Below, piece by piece: positions 25,611 to 34,793 of a stretch of 64,000 bases of DNA; the stretch's first letter is position 1; each line of letters opens with the position of its first letter. A program made the translations under genes and the position numbers. The stretch spans positions 1,798,001 to 1,862,000 of the forward strand of contig NZ_CP059725.1 in NCBI RefSeq assembly GCF_014117425.1, in the 5' to 3' direction. The stretch comes from Bartonella sp. HY038 (GTDB lineage: Bacteria > Pseudomonadota > Alphaproteobacteria > Rhizobiales > Rhizobiaceae). The notes beneath the pieces are model-generated. The model did no database searches, was not told the DNA's origin, and saw only the letters and a program-made list of their open reading frames with translations.

Positions 25611-26663
25611 ATGGATCCGCTTTTTAATACGGCTGACCTTTGCGGTGTGGTAGCAACTGTGCGGGTAGCACCAAGTTTCTTTCTTGACCGTTATTTTCGC
25701 AGCGCGCCTAAATTCTCAACCCAAGAAAACATCATCTTTGATGAAATATTGGAAGGCTTGCCAGTGATGGCGCCCTTTGTGTCGCCACTTGTTGCAGCTA
25801 AGCCGCAACAGCGCGCTGGCTTCACTGTGAAATCCTTTAAACCTGCTTATGTGAAGCCAAAGCATCAAATCAAGCCAAGTGATTTTGTGAGCCGCTTACC
25901 CGGTGAAGCTTTGACCGGTGAATTATCGATAGAAGAGCGCCGCAACCGAGAAATTGTCCGCCTTATCGCTGAGCAAAAGCGCCAGATTTATGCGCGTTGG
26001 GAATGGATGGCGGCACAAGCAATTATCAATGGTAAGGTTGAAGTCTCAGGTGAAGACTATCCAGCTCAAATTGTTGATTTCGGCCGTGATAAAAATAATG
26101 AAATCATTATTTCAGCGGATGCCCAAAAATGGATAAATGAAAATGTTGACATTGATGGCTTGCTAGAAGATTGGTCGCTGCAGCTTTTGACCAAAAGTGG
26201 ATATGCGGGCACCGATCTCATCATGTCACCAGAAGTGTGGAAATCCTTCCGCAAAAATAAGGGCGTTTTGCGCAATGCTGATTTGCGCCGTGGCATTACC
26301 TCCATGCCTGATTTACAGCCAAAGATTGCGCAGGATAGCGTGCGCTATGTAGGGCAATATGGTGAATTTAGCCTTTACGTCTATGCTGGTCGTTTCCGCG
26401 ATCAAGATGGCAATGAGACCCGTGCGTTACTAGCCGGCGAAGTGATTTTAACTGCTGCCCCTAATGATGACGGCCAAGGTGGTGCGCATGGGGTTAAAGT
26501 GTTTGGTGCGATCCAAGATGTGCAAGCAGGTCTTGTTGCCACTGATATTTTCCCAAAATCTTGGATCCAACAGGATCCATCGGCTGAATATATCATGTCG
26601 CAGTCGGCTCCCTTGATGGTACCGGGCCGTCCTAATGCAACGCTGAAAGCAACGGTGTTGTGA
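25611..26663 (+). CDS. Major capsid protein (lambda gpE family)
   Basis: The 350-residue product is close to the lambda gpE length of 341. The pattern FLDRYFRSAPKFSTQENIIFDE, the basic VKSFKPAYVKPKH stretch, and the aldolase-like segment LIMSPEVWKSF fit this family. It forms the HK97-fold shell. It follows the gpD gene closely, as in lambda, and an AAGGAG element precedes the ATG. Confidence 0.93.
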   Translation: MDPLFNTADLCGVVATVRVAPSFFLDRYFRSAPKFSTQENIIFDEILEGLPVMAPFVSPLVAAKPQQRAGFTVKSFKPAYVKPKHQIKPSDFVSRLPGEALTGELSIEERRNREIVRLIAEQKRQIYARWEWMAAQAIINGKVEVSGEDYPAQIVDFGRDKNNEIIISADAQKWINENVDIDGLLEDWSLQLLTKSGYAGTDLIMSPEVWKSFRKNKGVLRNADLRRGITSMPDLQPKIAQDSVRYVGQYGEFSLYVYAGRFRDQDGNETRALLAGEVILTAAPNDDGQGGAHGVKVFGAIQDVQAGLVATDIFPKSWIQQDPSAEYIMSQSAPLMVPGRPNATLKATVL

Positions 26664-26690
26664 TTTTCGCTTTAACAAAGGTAATTTAAT

Positions 26691-26906
26691 ATGGATTATA
26701 AAGCTAAAGTGCAAATACTGTCTTCCAAAGGCACGATTGCGGTAGGTGATATCTTGCCGACACTGCCTGCTAAAGAGCTTGCGGCGCTTAAAGCATCTAA
26801 ACTGGTTGTAGCAACTGTCGTCGACAAAGATGAAGCAGGACAGCAAACATCACAGGCCCAAACAGCGCAGCAAAGTGGCGGCGTTGATAAGAATAGCCTC
26901 GTCTAA
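26691..26906 (+). CDS. Small head-region protein
   Basis: A 71-residue protein between capsid and head-tail joining genes, with a 27-base gap and a possible AAGG ribosome binding site. The N-terminal 45 residues look like a small folded domain; the C terminus is Gln/Ser-rich and disordered-looking. It sits where lambda carries FI, but resemblance is not clear. Unknown. Confidence 0.6.
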   Translation: MDYKAKVQILSSKGTIAVGDILPTLPAKELAALKASKLVVATVVDKDEAGQQTSQAQTAQQSGGVDKNSLV

Positions 26907-26929
26907 AGCAATATTATAAGGCTACATGA

Positions 26930-27298
26930 ATGCTGCAAGACATCAAAAATCAGACATTGACCATTAATGATGATTTGTGGGGCGAACAGCTATTGCTATG
27001 CTGCATGAAAAACAACATTGTTGATAACGGGCGTAAAGAGGTAGAAATAAGAGGTATTTTGCGGGTGAGCGATGAAAGCTCGCAAAAAGCCAATGGTGGT
27101 AAATCTAACAGTTGGCATGTTGGTTTTGCTGGCACATCGTCAGTGCTTTTTATCAATCGTGCGGCTTGGCCAGATATTATCATAAAAAAGGGTGATAAGA
27201 TCAGAGCCTTTGAACGCCATGGCAGCCCTTGGTTTATTGTAATCAGTGTCAATGATCGCGATCATCGTCGTTTAAAAGTTGAATTGAATGAAGCATGA
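26930..27298 (+). CDS. Head-tail joining protein candidate
   Basis: A 122-residue, beta-rich protein in the place of lambda FII, the protein that links the head to the tail. Strands are suggested by EVEIRGILRVSDESS, SVLFINRAAWPDI and WFIVISVNDRDHRR. Family membership is inferred from position and size. Its stop overlaps the following start (ATGAG), so the two are coupled. Confidence 0.6.
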   Translation: MLQDIKNQTLTINDDLWGEQLLLCCMKNNIVDNGRKEVEIRGILRVSDESSQKANGGKSNSWHVGFAGTSSVLFINRAAWPDIIIKKGDKIRAFERHGSPWFIVISVNDRDHRRLKVELNEA

Positions 27299-28005
27299 GC
27301 CTTGCAAGACTTGCACTTCGCCTTAGCGCTATTGAAGCATTAAAAGACAAAACATCTGTTAAACAAAATGTCGTTGATAGCCAAATCGGTGCGATTGATA
27401 TTGCAGCCGATGGAAGCCTACGTACCGACCAAGATGCCCCCTTTATTGCCGTTTATACGGAAGGCAGCAAGGTGCGTGATGATAATGGCCGGCAGTTGCG
27501 GCAAAATGGCGATACCGATATTGTTTTTGAATTTGGTATTTCTAGCGCCATGAGCGAAACCAACGATAAGGGTGAAAGTCAAATCGTTGGTTTCGGCATT
27601 CCTGTCACCGATGGGGCAATGGAATTTGTCCTTGATTGTATTGGTCATGATATTGCAATGGCCTTGCATGATGAGCGCAACCCTTGGGCTGAAATTTGGC
27701 GTTCCTTTAGCACTGGCATAGTCGAAATTGAACGCAAGCGAGTGGGCAGTGAAAATAACAGCCTAACCCTAGCCGCCCATCAATTGCGAGTGCGTGTTTC
27801 ATTATTGCCAGACCAGCCTTTTGGCACGGTATTAAGTGAAGCAACGCCTTGGCGAAAAATGCTAAAATTAATGAAAGACCAAAGTCACCCTGCTTTTGCC
27901 TTTTTTAATAGCCAGTTAAATCCTAATATTGTCGATGGTGACAATCCGCAACGCCGTTATGGTTTGACCTTTGAAGAAACAAAAGCGCTTTTCAACTTAA
28001 AGTAA
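27295..28005 (+). CDS. Phage neck or tail-terminator-region protein
   Basis: A 236-residue protein with an N-terminal helix and a beta-rich middle (DAPFIAVYTEGSKVRD, TDIVFEFGISSAMS), coupled to the preceding head-tail joining gene. At this point between head and baseplate modules, a tail terminator or neck protein is expected. No clear family pattern could be recognised. Confidence 0.6.
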   Translation: MSLARLALRLSAIEALKDKTSVKQNVVDSQIGAIDIAADGSLRTDQDAPFIAVYTEGSKVRDDNGRQLRQNGDTDIVFEFGISSAMSETNDKGESQIVGFGIPVTDGAMEFVLDCIGHDIAMALHDERNPWAEIWRSFSTGIVEIERKRVGSENNSLTLAAHQLRVRVSLLPDQPFGTVLSEATPWRKMLKLMKDQSHPAFAFFNSQLNPNIVDGDNPQRRYGLTFEETKALFNLK

Positions 28006-28015
28006 AGAGGCTTAA

Positions 28016-28645
28016 ATGGCATCTGGAATAGCGGCAAGAATCCAGCAGATGGAAAACCGCATTGCTGAAATGGAAAGACGCGACCGTAATCGTAAACGCA
28101 CAGGTACCATAAGCGAAGTTGATACAAAAAAAGGCTTAGCACGGGTGGAATTGACAGGCGGTGATAAACCATTCTTAACCGACTGGGTACCGTGGAAAGA
28201 AATTGCAGCTGGTACCACATCAACCCATATCCCACCAGTTAAAGGCCAGCAAGTCGATGTTTTATCAGAAAGCGGTGATTTAACCGATGGCGTTATCGAA
28301 TTTGCCATCCACTCCAACAAAAATCCACGCCCCCATGATGGCCCGCAAGCGGTTATTCAGCATGGGGAAAGTCGCATCACCCTTGATGAAAGCACTATCA
28401 ATATAGAAACTGCGTCAAATATCACGGTAAAATGCGCCTCTGAAATAACCTTAGACACTGATCTTGTACATATAACCAATAATTTAAAGGTTGACGGCAG
28501 CTTTAATGTTGCAGGCAATACCACAGTTTCAGGTGAAGTTCATTTCAAAGGTCCATCTGTCCGCCATAATGATAAAAACATTGGCGACACACACAAGCAC
28601 CTTGGTGTGCAAAAAGGTGGATCAACAACTGATGTTCCCGAATAA
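28016..28645 (+). CDS. Baseplate spike protein (gpV family)
   Basis: The 209-residue product has an N-terminal coiled coil (residues 5-25), an OB-fold region (TGTISEVDTKKGLARVEL, then KPFLTDWVPWKEIAAG), a repetitive beta-helix part (ITLDESTINIETASNITVK, LDTDLVHITNNLKVDGSFNV), and near the end THKHLGV, the HxH motif that binds iron at the tip of P2-type spikes. It punctures the outer membrane. First gene of the baseplate cluster. Confidence 0.9.
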   Translation: MASGIAARIQQMENRIAEMERRDRNRKRTGTISEVDTKKGLARVELTGGDKPFLTDWVPWKEIAAGTTSTHIPPVKGQQVDVLSESGDLTDGVIEFAIHSNKNPRPHDGPQAVIQHGESRITLDESTINIETASNITVKCASEITLDTDLVHITNNLKVDGSFNVAGNTTVSGEVHFKGPSVRHNDKNIGDTHKHLGVQKGGSTTDVPE

Positions 28646-28669
28646 TTCAAATTGAAAAATGAGATTGAT

Positions 28670-28852
28670 ATGAAAGTAATTGTGAAACAATCTGGCTTTT
28701 ATGGTGGTGATTGGTTTGATGCAAGTGAGCAGGCCATTGATATGCAAGATGGCATTGCAAAGCAATATTTGCCGCCATTTGGTGATACATTACAACACCC
28801 AAAGAATGAAAAAGTAACGCTACAAGCAACTAAAACACAACCCAAAGAGTAA
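28670..28852 (+). CDS. Small protein between baseplate genes
   Basis: A 60-residue protein with the ATG at 28670 behind a GAGA element; an ATG at 28652 is an in-frame alternative. The first 40 residues look folded, the end is charged. Genes of this size often lie between V and W in Hyphomicrobiales prophages. No family recognised. Confidence 0.45.
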   Translation: MKVIVKQSGFYGGDWFDASEQAIDMQDGIAKQYLPPFGDTLQHPKNEKVTLQATKTQPKE

Positions 28853-28855
28853 ATT

Positions 28856-29236
28856 ATGGTTGGGCTTGGCTTTGGCCGCAACCGGATTGAAACCTTGGAT
28901 GGTTTTGACCACGTTCGGCAATCACTAGCAATTTTATTTTCAACTCCATTAAATAGCCGTGTGATGCGCCGTGATTTTGGTTGTGAACTGCAAGATTTGA
29001 TTGATCGCCCACTTTCAGATCAAATCATATTGGCCGCCTATAGCGCGATTGTCACAGCATGTGCTCTTTGGGAGCCGCGCTATCAAATCAGCAATTGTTC
29101 AATCACGAATAGCAATGAGGCTGGGCAAGTCGCAATTTTACTTAAAGGTGATTATTACCCACGTGGTCATTTGGGTGATTTTAGCATTGTACATAAAAAT
29201 ATGCCCGTTGATATCCCGTTTGGAATAATAAGATGA
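28856..29236 (+). CDS. Baseplate wedge protein (gpW/gp25 family)
   Basis: The 126-residue product has the lysozyme-like gp25/W family pattern: HVRQSLAILFSTPLNSRVMRR, then FGCELQDLIDRPL and the closing beta strands. It forms the inner baseplate wedge with J. It overlaps the J gene by 4 bases (ATGA). Confidence 0.9.
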   Translation: MVGLGFGRNRIETLDGFDHVRQSLAILFSTPLNSRVMRRDFGCELQDLIDRPLSDQIILAAYSAIVTACALWEPRYQISNCSITNSNEAGQVAILLKGDYYPRGHLGDFSIVHKNMPVDIPFGIIR

Positions 29237-30291
29237 GCCGATTTATAGCCCCTAACCTTGCCGATCTTGGTGATGTTCCGCAGACCGTACCAATCGACTT
29301 TGAAGAGATCAAGCAAAGCCGCGATGACTATCTGAAAGCTGCCTTAAAAGCATCCGGCATTGACTATGATGTTACCAATCTTGAAACCGACCCTTTGGTG
29401 ATTGCCTATAGTGAAGGCGGCGGCTATCAGGAAATGAAATTTCGCCAAAGAGTAAATGAGGCAATCCGTGGGCTTTCGCTTGCAACAGCGCTTGGTGGCG
29501 ATCTTGATCACATTGGTGTAACCTATGCAGGTGGCATTAGCCGCCTTGTATATAGCAACGCAAAAGACAATCCGCCACTTGATGCCATTTGGAATGAAGA
29601 CAAACAAAAATGGGTTGAAAATGACAGCTCATTTCGCGCTCGCATCATGCTGGCTTATGAAGCATTTTCAACTGCCGGACCTGAAGGGGCATATATTTTC
29701 CATGCGCTTGAACTTGATGGCGTGCGCGACATTGCAGATGCTGCGGTTTATTCTGAGGAAGATGGCGCCACTTATTCGGTCGGGTTATTTGCCGACGCTT
29801 ATAGCGCAAATTGGCGGGCTACGCCGTTTAAAAGCCGTCATGAAAATGCACCAGTACTTGCGCCTGAAGCGTTAATTGTGGTTATGCCAACGCTTGAATA
29901 TGGCGAGGTTAACCAAGCCTTACTGGATCGTGCCTTTCAAGCGGTTACATCAAAAGATGTGCGACCAATTGGCGATAATGTGCGTATTGAGCCTGCAAAA
30001 AAGATAAGTTACGACATTGAAGTTGTTTTATCTTATGCGCCCGGTGCCGATGTCGAAACTTTACGTGAAGCAGCATTATACCGTTTGACAGAATACGCTA
30101 AAGCGCGTCGCCGCATTGGCCTTGCTATCCAGCGTGAGGTTATTGGTGGCCGTGCAGCCATTGATAATGGTGTAACCGTTGAAGTAGTCAGCCCACCGCA
30201 CGATATTTTGCCCGGTTCTAAGGGTTATGGTGAAGTTGGGAACATCATTGTACGAACACTACAAACACGAGGCTCATGGCGTGACGATTGA
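29233..30291 (+). CDS. Baseplate J-like protein
   Basis: The 352-residue product follows the gpJ/gp47 family, with LETDPLVIAYSEGGGYQEM near residue 50, LATALGGDLDHIGVTYA near 85, and the C-terminal beta-rich part. Together with W and I it builds the wedge of the contractile-tail baseplate. Translation is coupled to W upstream and I downstream. Confidence 0.92.
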   Translation: MSRFIAPNLADLGDVPQTVPIDFEEIKQSRDDYLKAALKASGIDYDVTNLETDPLVIAYSEGGGYQEMKFRQRVNEAIRGLSLATALGGDLDHIGVTYAGGISRLVYSNAKDNPPLDAIWNEDKQKWVENDSSFRARIMLAYEAFSTAGPEGAYIFHALELDGVRDIADAAVYSEEDGATYSVGLFADAYSANWRATPFKSRHENAPVLAPEALIVVMPTLEYGEVNQALLDRAFQAVTSKDVRPIGDNVRIEPAKKISYDIEVVLSYAPGADVETLREAALYRLTEYAKARRRIGLAIQREVIGGRAAIDNGVTVEVVSPPHDILPGSKGYGEVGNIIVRTLQTRGSWRDD

Positions 30292-30940
30292 TGAAAAAAT
30301 CAAGGCTATGCAGCCTATTGCAAGCGCCATATTGCCGCCGAACGCAAAAGCGATAGAGCGTGCTATATTAACGGCAGAACTTGCCCGTATTGCAAGTGTC
30401 TCGCCTGAAATTATTCTAACCATCTGGAACCCATGGAATTGCCCAGTAGCACTGCTGCCTTTTTTGGCGCAGGCTGTATCGGTTGATGTTTGGTCCAATA
30501 AATGGTCAGAAAGCCAAAAACGGCGAGTAATAGCAGCCTCCCCCAAAATACACCGCTTAAAGGGCACGCGAGGTGCTGTTGAAACAGCCCTATCAGCTTT
30601 CGATTTAGATGCAAGACTGATTGAGTGGTGGGAAGAAGATGAGCGTCATGGCACTTTTAGAGTGGAAATCGGCTATTACAATGGCAGCCCTATTTTTGAC
30701 GCAGATTTGCAAAAGGCTGCACTTGAGGCAGTGATTGCCGCTAAGCCTAAAACGCGCGTTTTTACATCGCGAGCAGTTATCAAGGCGAGAGCCGAGCTTT
30801 ATCTTAGTGCGGTTAGTAAAGGCAGCTTTTTAGCCATTGCCCACCCATTTCAATTTTCAGGCGCAACTGTACTAAGTGACATTTTTATCGGCGCTACACC
30901 TGCTTTGCTGTTTGCGGCAACAGCTCACCCTAAAATATAG
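30281..30940 (+). CDS. Tail protein I (gpI family)
   Basis: The 219-residue product contains the gpI family pattern PWNCPVALLPFLAQAVSVDVW and the motif KIHRLKGTRGAVETAL. It connects the baseplate to the tail fibres. The GTG at 30281 is chosen because a GAGG element stands 8 bases upstream and the overlap with J is then only 11 bases; an ATG frame start at 30227 lies deep inside J. Confidence 0.87.
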   Translation: MTIDEKIKAMQPIASAILPPNAKAIERAILTAELARIASVSPEIILTIWNPWNCPVALLPFLAQAVSVDVWSNKWSESQKRRVIAASPKIHRLKGTRGAVETALSAFDLDARLIEWWEEDERHGTFRVEIGYYNGSPIFDADLQKAALEAVIAAKPKTRVFTSRAVIKARAELYLSAVSKGSFLAIAHPFQFSGATVLSDIFIGATPALLFAATAHPKI

Positions 30941-30956
30941 GTTCAAGGGATAGATT

Positions 30957-32657
30957 ATGGCACAACAAACATTTGCTTTAATGACAACTAAAGGACGCGC
31001 TAAAGAAGCTGCAGCCTTAGCAAGTAGCAAAAGCATCAATATTAGCCACATTGCAATTGGCTCTGGTGAAACCGTGCCATCAGGCGGTGAAACCAAGCTT
31101 TACCGAGAAGTGTTACGCAAAGCAATTAGTGGTAATGGGTTGGTGGCAGGCAGTGAAAATACCGCCTATTTCGATATATTTTTAAGCGCAACCGAGGGAC
31201 CGTTTACCATTCGTGAAGCGGGCCTTTTAGATGATGAAGGCGATTTAATTGCCATTGCTTATTATGACCCGCCTATTAACAAGCCAGTGCCGACTTCAGG
31301 CCAAACCGTCGAGGGCATCATTCGCATTGAAGTAGCCTTTTCAAATATTGCCAATATCACAATTAAAGTTGACCCTTCCTTAAATGTACCTTTGCAACGC
31401 TTAACAACCACGCCTTGGGTCCCAGTTAAAGCGATTGACCTTGCTACGCCCCCAACCAACCCTAATATTGGTGATAGCTATATTATTGGCAGCAATTCAA
31501 CTGGAGTTTGGGCGGCACAAGCAGGGAAACTAACCGAATTTACTCAAGCGGGTTGGGCTATCATTGCAACGCCAGATGGCCACGGTGTTGGCCTACCTGA
31601 CGGGCGTGTTTTTACGAAAGTAAATGGCCAATATATAGAGCTTTTAGCAAGCCAAAATTATGTTGCTAACTACCGTATACCATCAAGACAATTGTTAAAT
31701 CCGCCATTTGTGGCGGTGAAGGCAATTGATATATCAGCGCCACCCGTTCAGCTTGCTATTGGTGACACTTATCTTGTTCCCACCAATGCCACGGGATTAT
31801 GGTCTGGTAAAGGTGGGCAATTGGCTGAATGGGTTGGCGCAAACTGGATTTTTACCCTTACACCAAATGGTCACAGCATTGGCTTACCAGATGGGCGGGT
31901 TTTTATAAAAGTTAACGGCCAATACATTGAAAAAATTGCCCTTGATAGCCAAAGTTGCAAATGGAATTATGCCGAGGCACAAGGCACAGCAAATGAGTTA
32001 ACTGCAACACTTAATCCAGCCCCCGCCAGGTATTATGATGGCATGATGGTTGTTATAACGCCCAAATCCACTACTTCCTCGAAAACGCCCTCAATCAATT
32101 TAAACGAGCTAGGAGCGCGCAACATAGTTAACCCAGACGGCTCTGTATTGGCAGTGGGTGCTTTAAAAGCCAATACGAAAATTTTATTGGTCTTTGATGC
32201 CAAACTAAATAGCTTTTGTGTTTTAACCTCTGAAAAACAACCCGGGCAAGCGATTGCATTTGCGGCAAGCGGGTATCGCTGGACGTCCGCAGCACAAAAT
32301 GTTCTGACCAAGGCAATAGTTGGGACGACTAAACGCTTTGACACCCACGATGCGTATAACGCCTCTACGGGAATTTTTACTTGTCCATTTGAAGCAGTTT
32401 ATACATTTAATTTTAGCTGGTGGTTTGAAGATATAAACCACGGCACATGGGTTTATATAGCCGTTAACGGGGAAATGATTGCTGAAAGCAGCTCTAATTC
32501 ACGCGGACGTGTTTTATCAGTCTCAATCACAACCCGATTAAAAAAGGGGGATACGGTTGAAACCTATATTCGTCAGGGCGCGACGGGCGCAATGAATTGG
32601 ATAGAAAACCCCGGCGTTTATTACACCACCCTAAGCGGCGTGGCTATAGGCATTTAG
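30957..32657 (+). CDS. Tail fibre with duplicated middle domain and C1q-like tip
   Basis: The 566-residue product begins with a phage tail-collar fibre domain (residues 1-140, including HIAIGSGETVPSGGE), which attaches to the baseplate. Two copies of an 80-residue unit follow (150-231 and 247-329), both with the frame P-V-KAID, IGD-Y, G-W, LPDGRVF-KVNGQYIE, resembling DUF2793-type repeats. The last 130 residues, with GIFTCPFEAVYTFNFSWWF, look like a C1q/TNF-type jelly roll, so the tip is probably a trimeric receptor-binding head. Confidence 0.85.
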   Translation: MAQQTFALMTTKGRAKEAAALASSKSINISHIAIGSGETVPSGGETKLYREVLRKAISGNGLVAGSENTAYFDIFLSATEGPFTIREAGLLDDEGDLIAIAYYDPPINKPVPTSGQTVEGIIRIEVAFSNIANITIKVDPSLNVPLQRLTTTPWVPVKAIDLATPPTNPNIGDSYIIGSNSTGVWAAQAGKLTEFTQAGWAIIATPDGHGVGLPDGRVFTKVNGQYIELLASQNYVANYRIPSRQLLNPPFVAVKAIDISAPPVQLAIGDTYLVPTNATGLWSGKGGQLAEWVGANWIFTLTPNGHSIGLPDGRVFIKVNGQYIEKIALDSQSCKWNYAEAQGTANELTATLNPAPARYYDGMMVVITPKSTTSSKTPSINLNELGARNIVNPDGSVLAVGALKANTKILLVFDAKLNSFCVLTSEKQPGQAIAFAASGYRWTSAAQNVLTKAIVGTTKRFDTHDAYNASTGIFTCPFEAVYTFNFSWWFEDINHGTWVYIAVNGEMIAESSSNSRGRVLSVSITTRLKKGDTVETYIRQGATGAMNWIENPGVYYTTLSGVAIGI

Positions 32658-32665
32658 GAGACGTT

Positions 32666-33238
32666 ATGCAAACAATTAATATGGACGTGGCGGACGTTAG
32701 CTTATTAACCACAATTTTAGACCTATCCACTGCCCGGTATAATTCCTTGACTAAAGAATTAACGTTGTCAGACGATATCGCAAAAAAAATTAACGAGATT
32801 ATGGTTGATAAAAATTGGCAAAAAAAACAACAACAAAATGTGCTTGCATCTGCGAAAATTAACCTGAAAAGGCAGATAGATATTGATGCCGAGGCTGAAC
32901 GCTTAAAATATATAACGCCCGGCGTTGGCCAATCTATGACTTATCAAGAAAAGGTCAACCAAGCGGCAAACTATTCCAAAGCTTTAGCCGCCCATTTAAA
33001 AGACCCAGATAACTTGAAAGCCCCTAATGAAAATGAGTATTTGCTGCTAAAATCTAGCCTTGGCATTGATGGTGAAACTTTGGCGGAAGTCGCGGAAAAC
33101 ATCACTTGGGCTTACGCGCTTTGGGAACAAGTGGGCGCGGCTATTGAAACTATCCGCTTACAGACAAAGGCTGCCATTGATACCGCAACAACGGTAGAGG
33201 AAGCGCAAGGCATCTTTGATGCCGTGAAATGGCCTTAA
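32666..33238 (+). CDS. Tail fibre partner or assembly protein
   Basis: The 190-residue product is helical and hydrophilic; its middle part has the pattern TPGVGQSMTYQEKVNQAANY and it ends in GIFDAVKWP, like proteins encoded directly after tail fibres in other prophages. The ATG at 32666 has an AGGAGA element upstream, which decides the start. It likely helps fold or attach the fibre. A terminator follows. Confidence 0.65.
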   Translation: MQTINMDVADVSLLTTILDLSTARYNSLTKELTLSDDIAKKINEIMVDKNWQKKQQQNVLASAKINLKRQIDIDAEAERLKYITPGVGQSMTYQEKVNQAANYSKALAAHLKDPDNLKAPNENEYLLLKSSLGIDGETLAEVAENITWAYALWEQVGAAIETIRLQTKAAIDTATTVEEAQGIFDAVKWP

Positions 33239-33272
33239 ATCAAACCATCGATATAAAATCACCTTAAATCAC

Positions 33273-33297
33273 ACCGCCATTTGGCGGTTTTTTTATT
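33273..33297 (+). terminator. Rho-independent terminator between fibre and sheath genes
   Basis: ACCGCC (33273-33278) pairs with GGCGGT (33283-33288) over a 4-base loop, followed by seven T. It splits the late region into a head-baseplate-fibre unit and a sheath-tube-tape unit. Confidence 0.8.
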
Positions 33298-33316
33298 TTA
33301 CCCAAGGAGAACTGAA

Positions 33317-34750
33317 GTGGCAGCTGTATCTTTTCACCACGGCACCCGCGTTTTTGAATCTGCTGAAACACCCTTGTTGGTGCGCCTTGCACAAACGGCT
33401 GTCATTGGCATTATTGGCACTGCGCCCGATGCTGACCCGCAAGCCTTTCCATTAAATAAACCCGTGCAGATATTAAAGCCACAAGATGCGGCTCTGCTTG
33501 GCAAAACTGGCACATTGGCAAAGGCACTCGATTCCGTTTATGACACTGTTATTTGTCCAGTCATCATCGTGCGCATCCAAGACGCGGAAACAGCGCCAGC
33601 CTTATGGGCAAACGCAATCGGCGACCAGATTTCTTTTACCGGCGTTCATGCCTTTCGTCGCAGCCGCGCCCTTGGATTATATCAACCCAAATTGCTTATT
33701 GCCCCAAGCCTTACTCAAAGCGCGGCAAGTGACGGCATCGCATCAATCAATGTAACTATTGCAGGAACTGGCTATAAGGCCGACAGTACTTTTGTTAGCA
33801 TTACTGGTACAGGCAAAGGCGTTGAAGCTGAAGCAATTATTGATGATGGTGGAGCAATTAGTGCCATCATTATTAAAAAGCCAGGCTATGGCTTTACTGG
33901 CATACCTATTGTAACAATTAGCGGTGATGGTAATGGCGCAACAGCAACAGCCAATATTGGCGCAACCATGAACCCAGTTGTTGCAGAACTCATGGGTGTT
34001 ACCGATAAAATGCGCGCGGTTGCCTATGTTGATGCCCCAGATACTACCGACCAAGCAGCCGTGCAATATCGCGGCCTAATCAATTCAGGACGCATTATTG
34101 TATGTGATCCAAAAGTGCTAAAATTTGACACCGATAAGCAGTATAATGTGCCAGAGCCTTCATCTGCAATCTTTGCTGCATTGCAAGCCAAAATGGATCT
34201 TGAACAAGGCTTCTGGTGGGCAGGCTCTAATATGCCGATTGCCGGTATTGTTGGCATCAACCGCCCGATTGAATATGGTGCCCAATCCAATTACCTTAAC
34301 GAAAACCGCGTTAATACCATTGTCAATATTGACAATGAAGGCTTTCGTGCATGGGGCGTTTGGACGTGCGACAGTGATTTAATGTGGCAATTTATACCCG
34401 TGCGCCGCACTGCCGATGCCATAAATGAAGGTGTTGAAAAAGCCTATTTGAAATTTGTCGATAAGCCATTTTCTGTGGCCAATCTCAAATTCATGGTTGA
34501 AGGAGCACGCACATTTTTCCGAACGATGGAGCTTGAAGGCGCAATCTTGCCCGGTTGGGATGTCTGGCTCTTAGAAAGCAACACCGATGGTGAGATGGCA
34601 CAAGGCATCATTAAACTAGGCGTCCAGTTTGAGCCACCTGCCCCAATGGTTGATATTCGCATAACGGCCCACCGCAATATTGCCAGCTATACATTGTTGC
34701 TGAACAAAGTTGCGCAGGAAATCAATTCAGGCTCGCTCGCCGCAAATTGA
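33317..34750 (+). CDS. Contractile tail sheath protein
   Basis: The 477-residue product has the tail sheath pattern: HHGTRVFE and TAVIGIIGTAPDAD at the N terminus, LYQPKLLIAPS in the middle, and the C-terminal FMVEGARTFFRTMELEGAI and WDVWLLESN stretches. About 70 residues are inserted after residue 145: two Gly-rich repeats with the pattern G-G-Y, V-I-G-G-G, A-I-DGG, probably an exposed decoration of the sheath. The GTG at 33317 is chosen because AAGGAG lies 7 bases before it. Confidence 0.93.
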   Translation: MAAVSFHHGTRVFESAETPLLVRLAQTAVIGIIGTAPDADPQAFPLNKPVQILKPQDAALLGKTGTLAKALDSVYDTVICPVIIVRIQDAETAPALWANAIGDQISFTGVHAFRRSRALGLYQPKLLIAPSLTQSAASDGIASINVTIAGTGYKADSTFVSITGTGKGVEAEAIIDDGGAISAIIIKKPGYGFTGIPIVTISGDGNGATATANIGATMNPVVAELMGVTDKMRAVAYVDAPDTTDQAAVQYRGLINSGRIIVCDPKVLKFDTDKQYNVPEPSSAIFAALQAKMDLEQGFWWAGSNMPIAGIVGINRPIEYGAQSNYLNENRVNTIVNIDNEGFRAWGVWTCDSDLMWQFIPVRRTADAINEGVEKAYLKFVDKPFSVANLKFMVEGARTFFRTMELEGAILPGWDVWLLESNTDGEMAQGIIKLGVQFEPPAPMVDIRITAHRNIASYTLLLNKVAQEINSGSLAAN

Positions 34751-34793
34751 TTTAAGTAAATTCATCAATAAGTTAGTATAAAGGTCTAATGCA

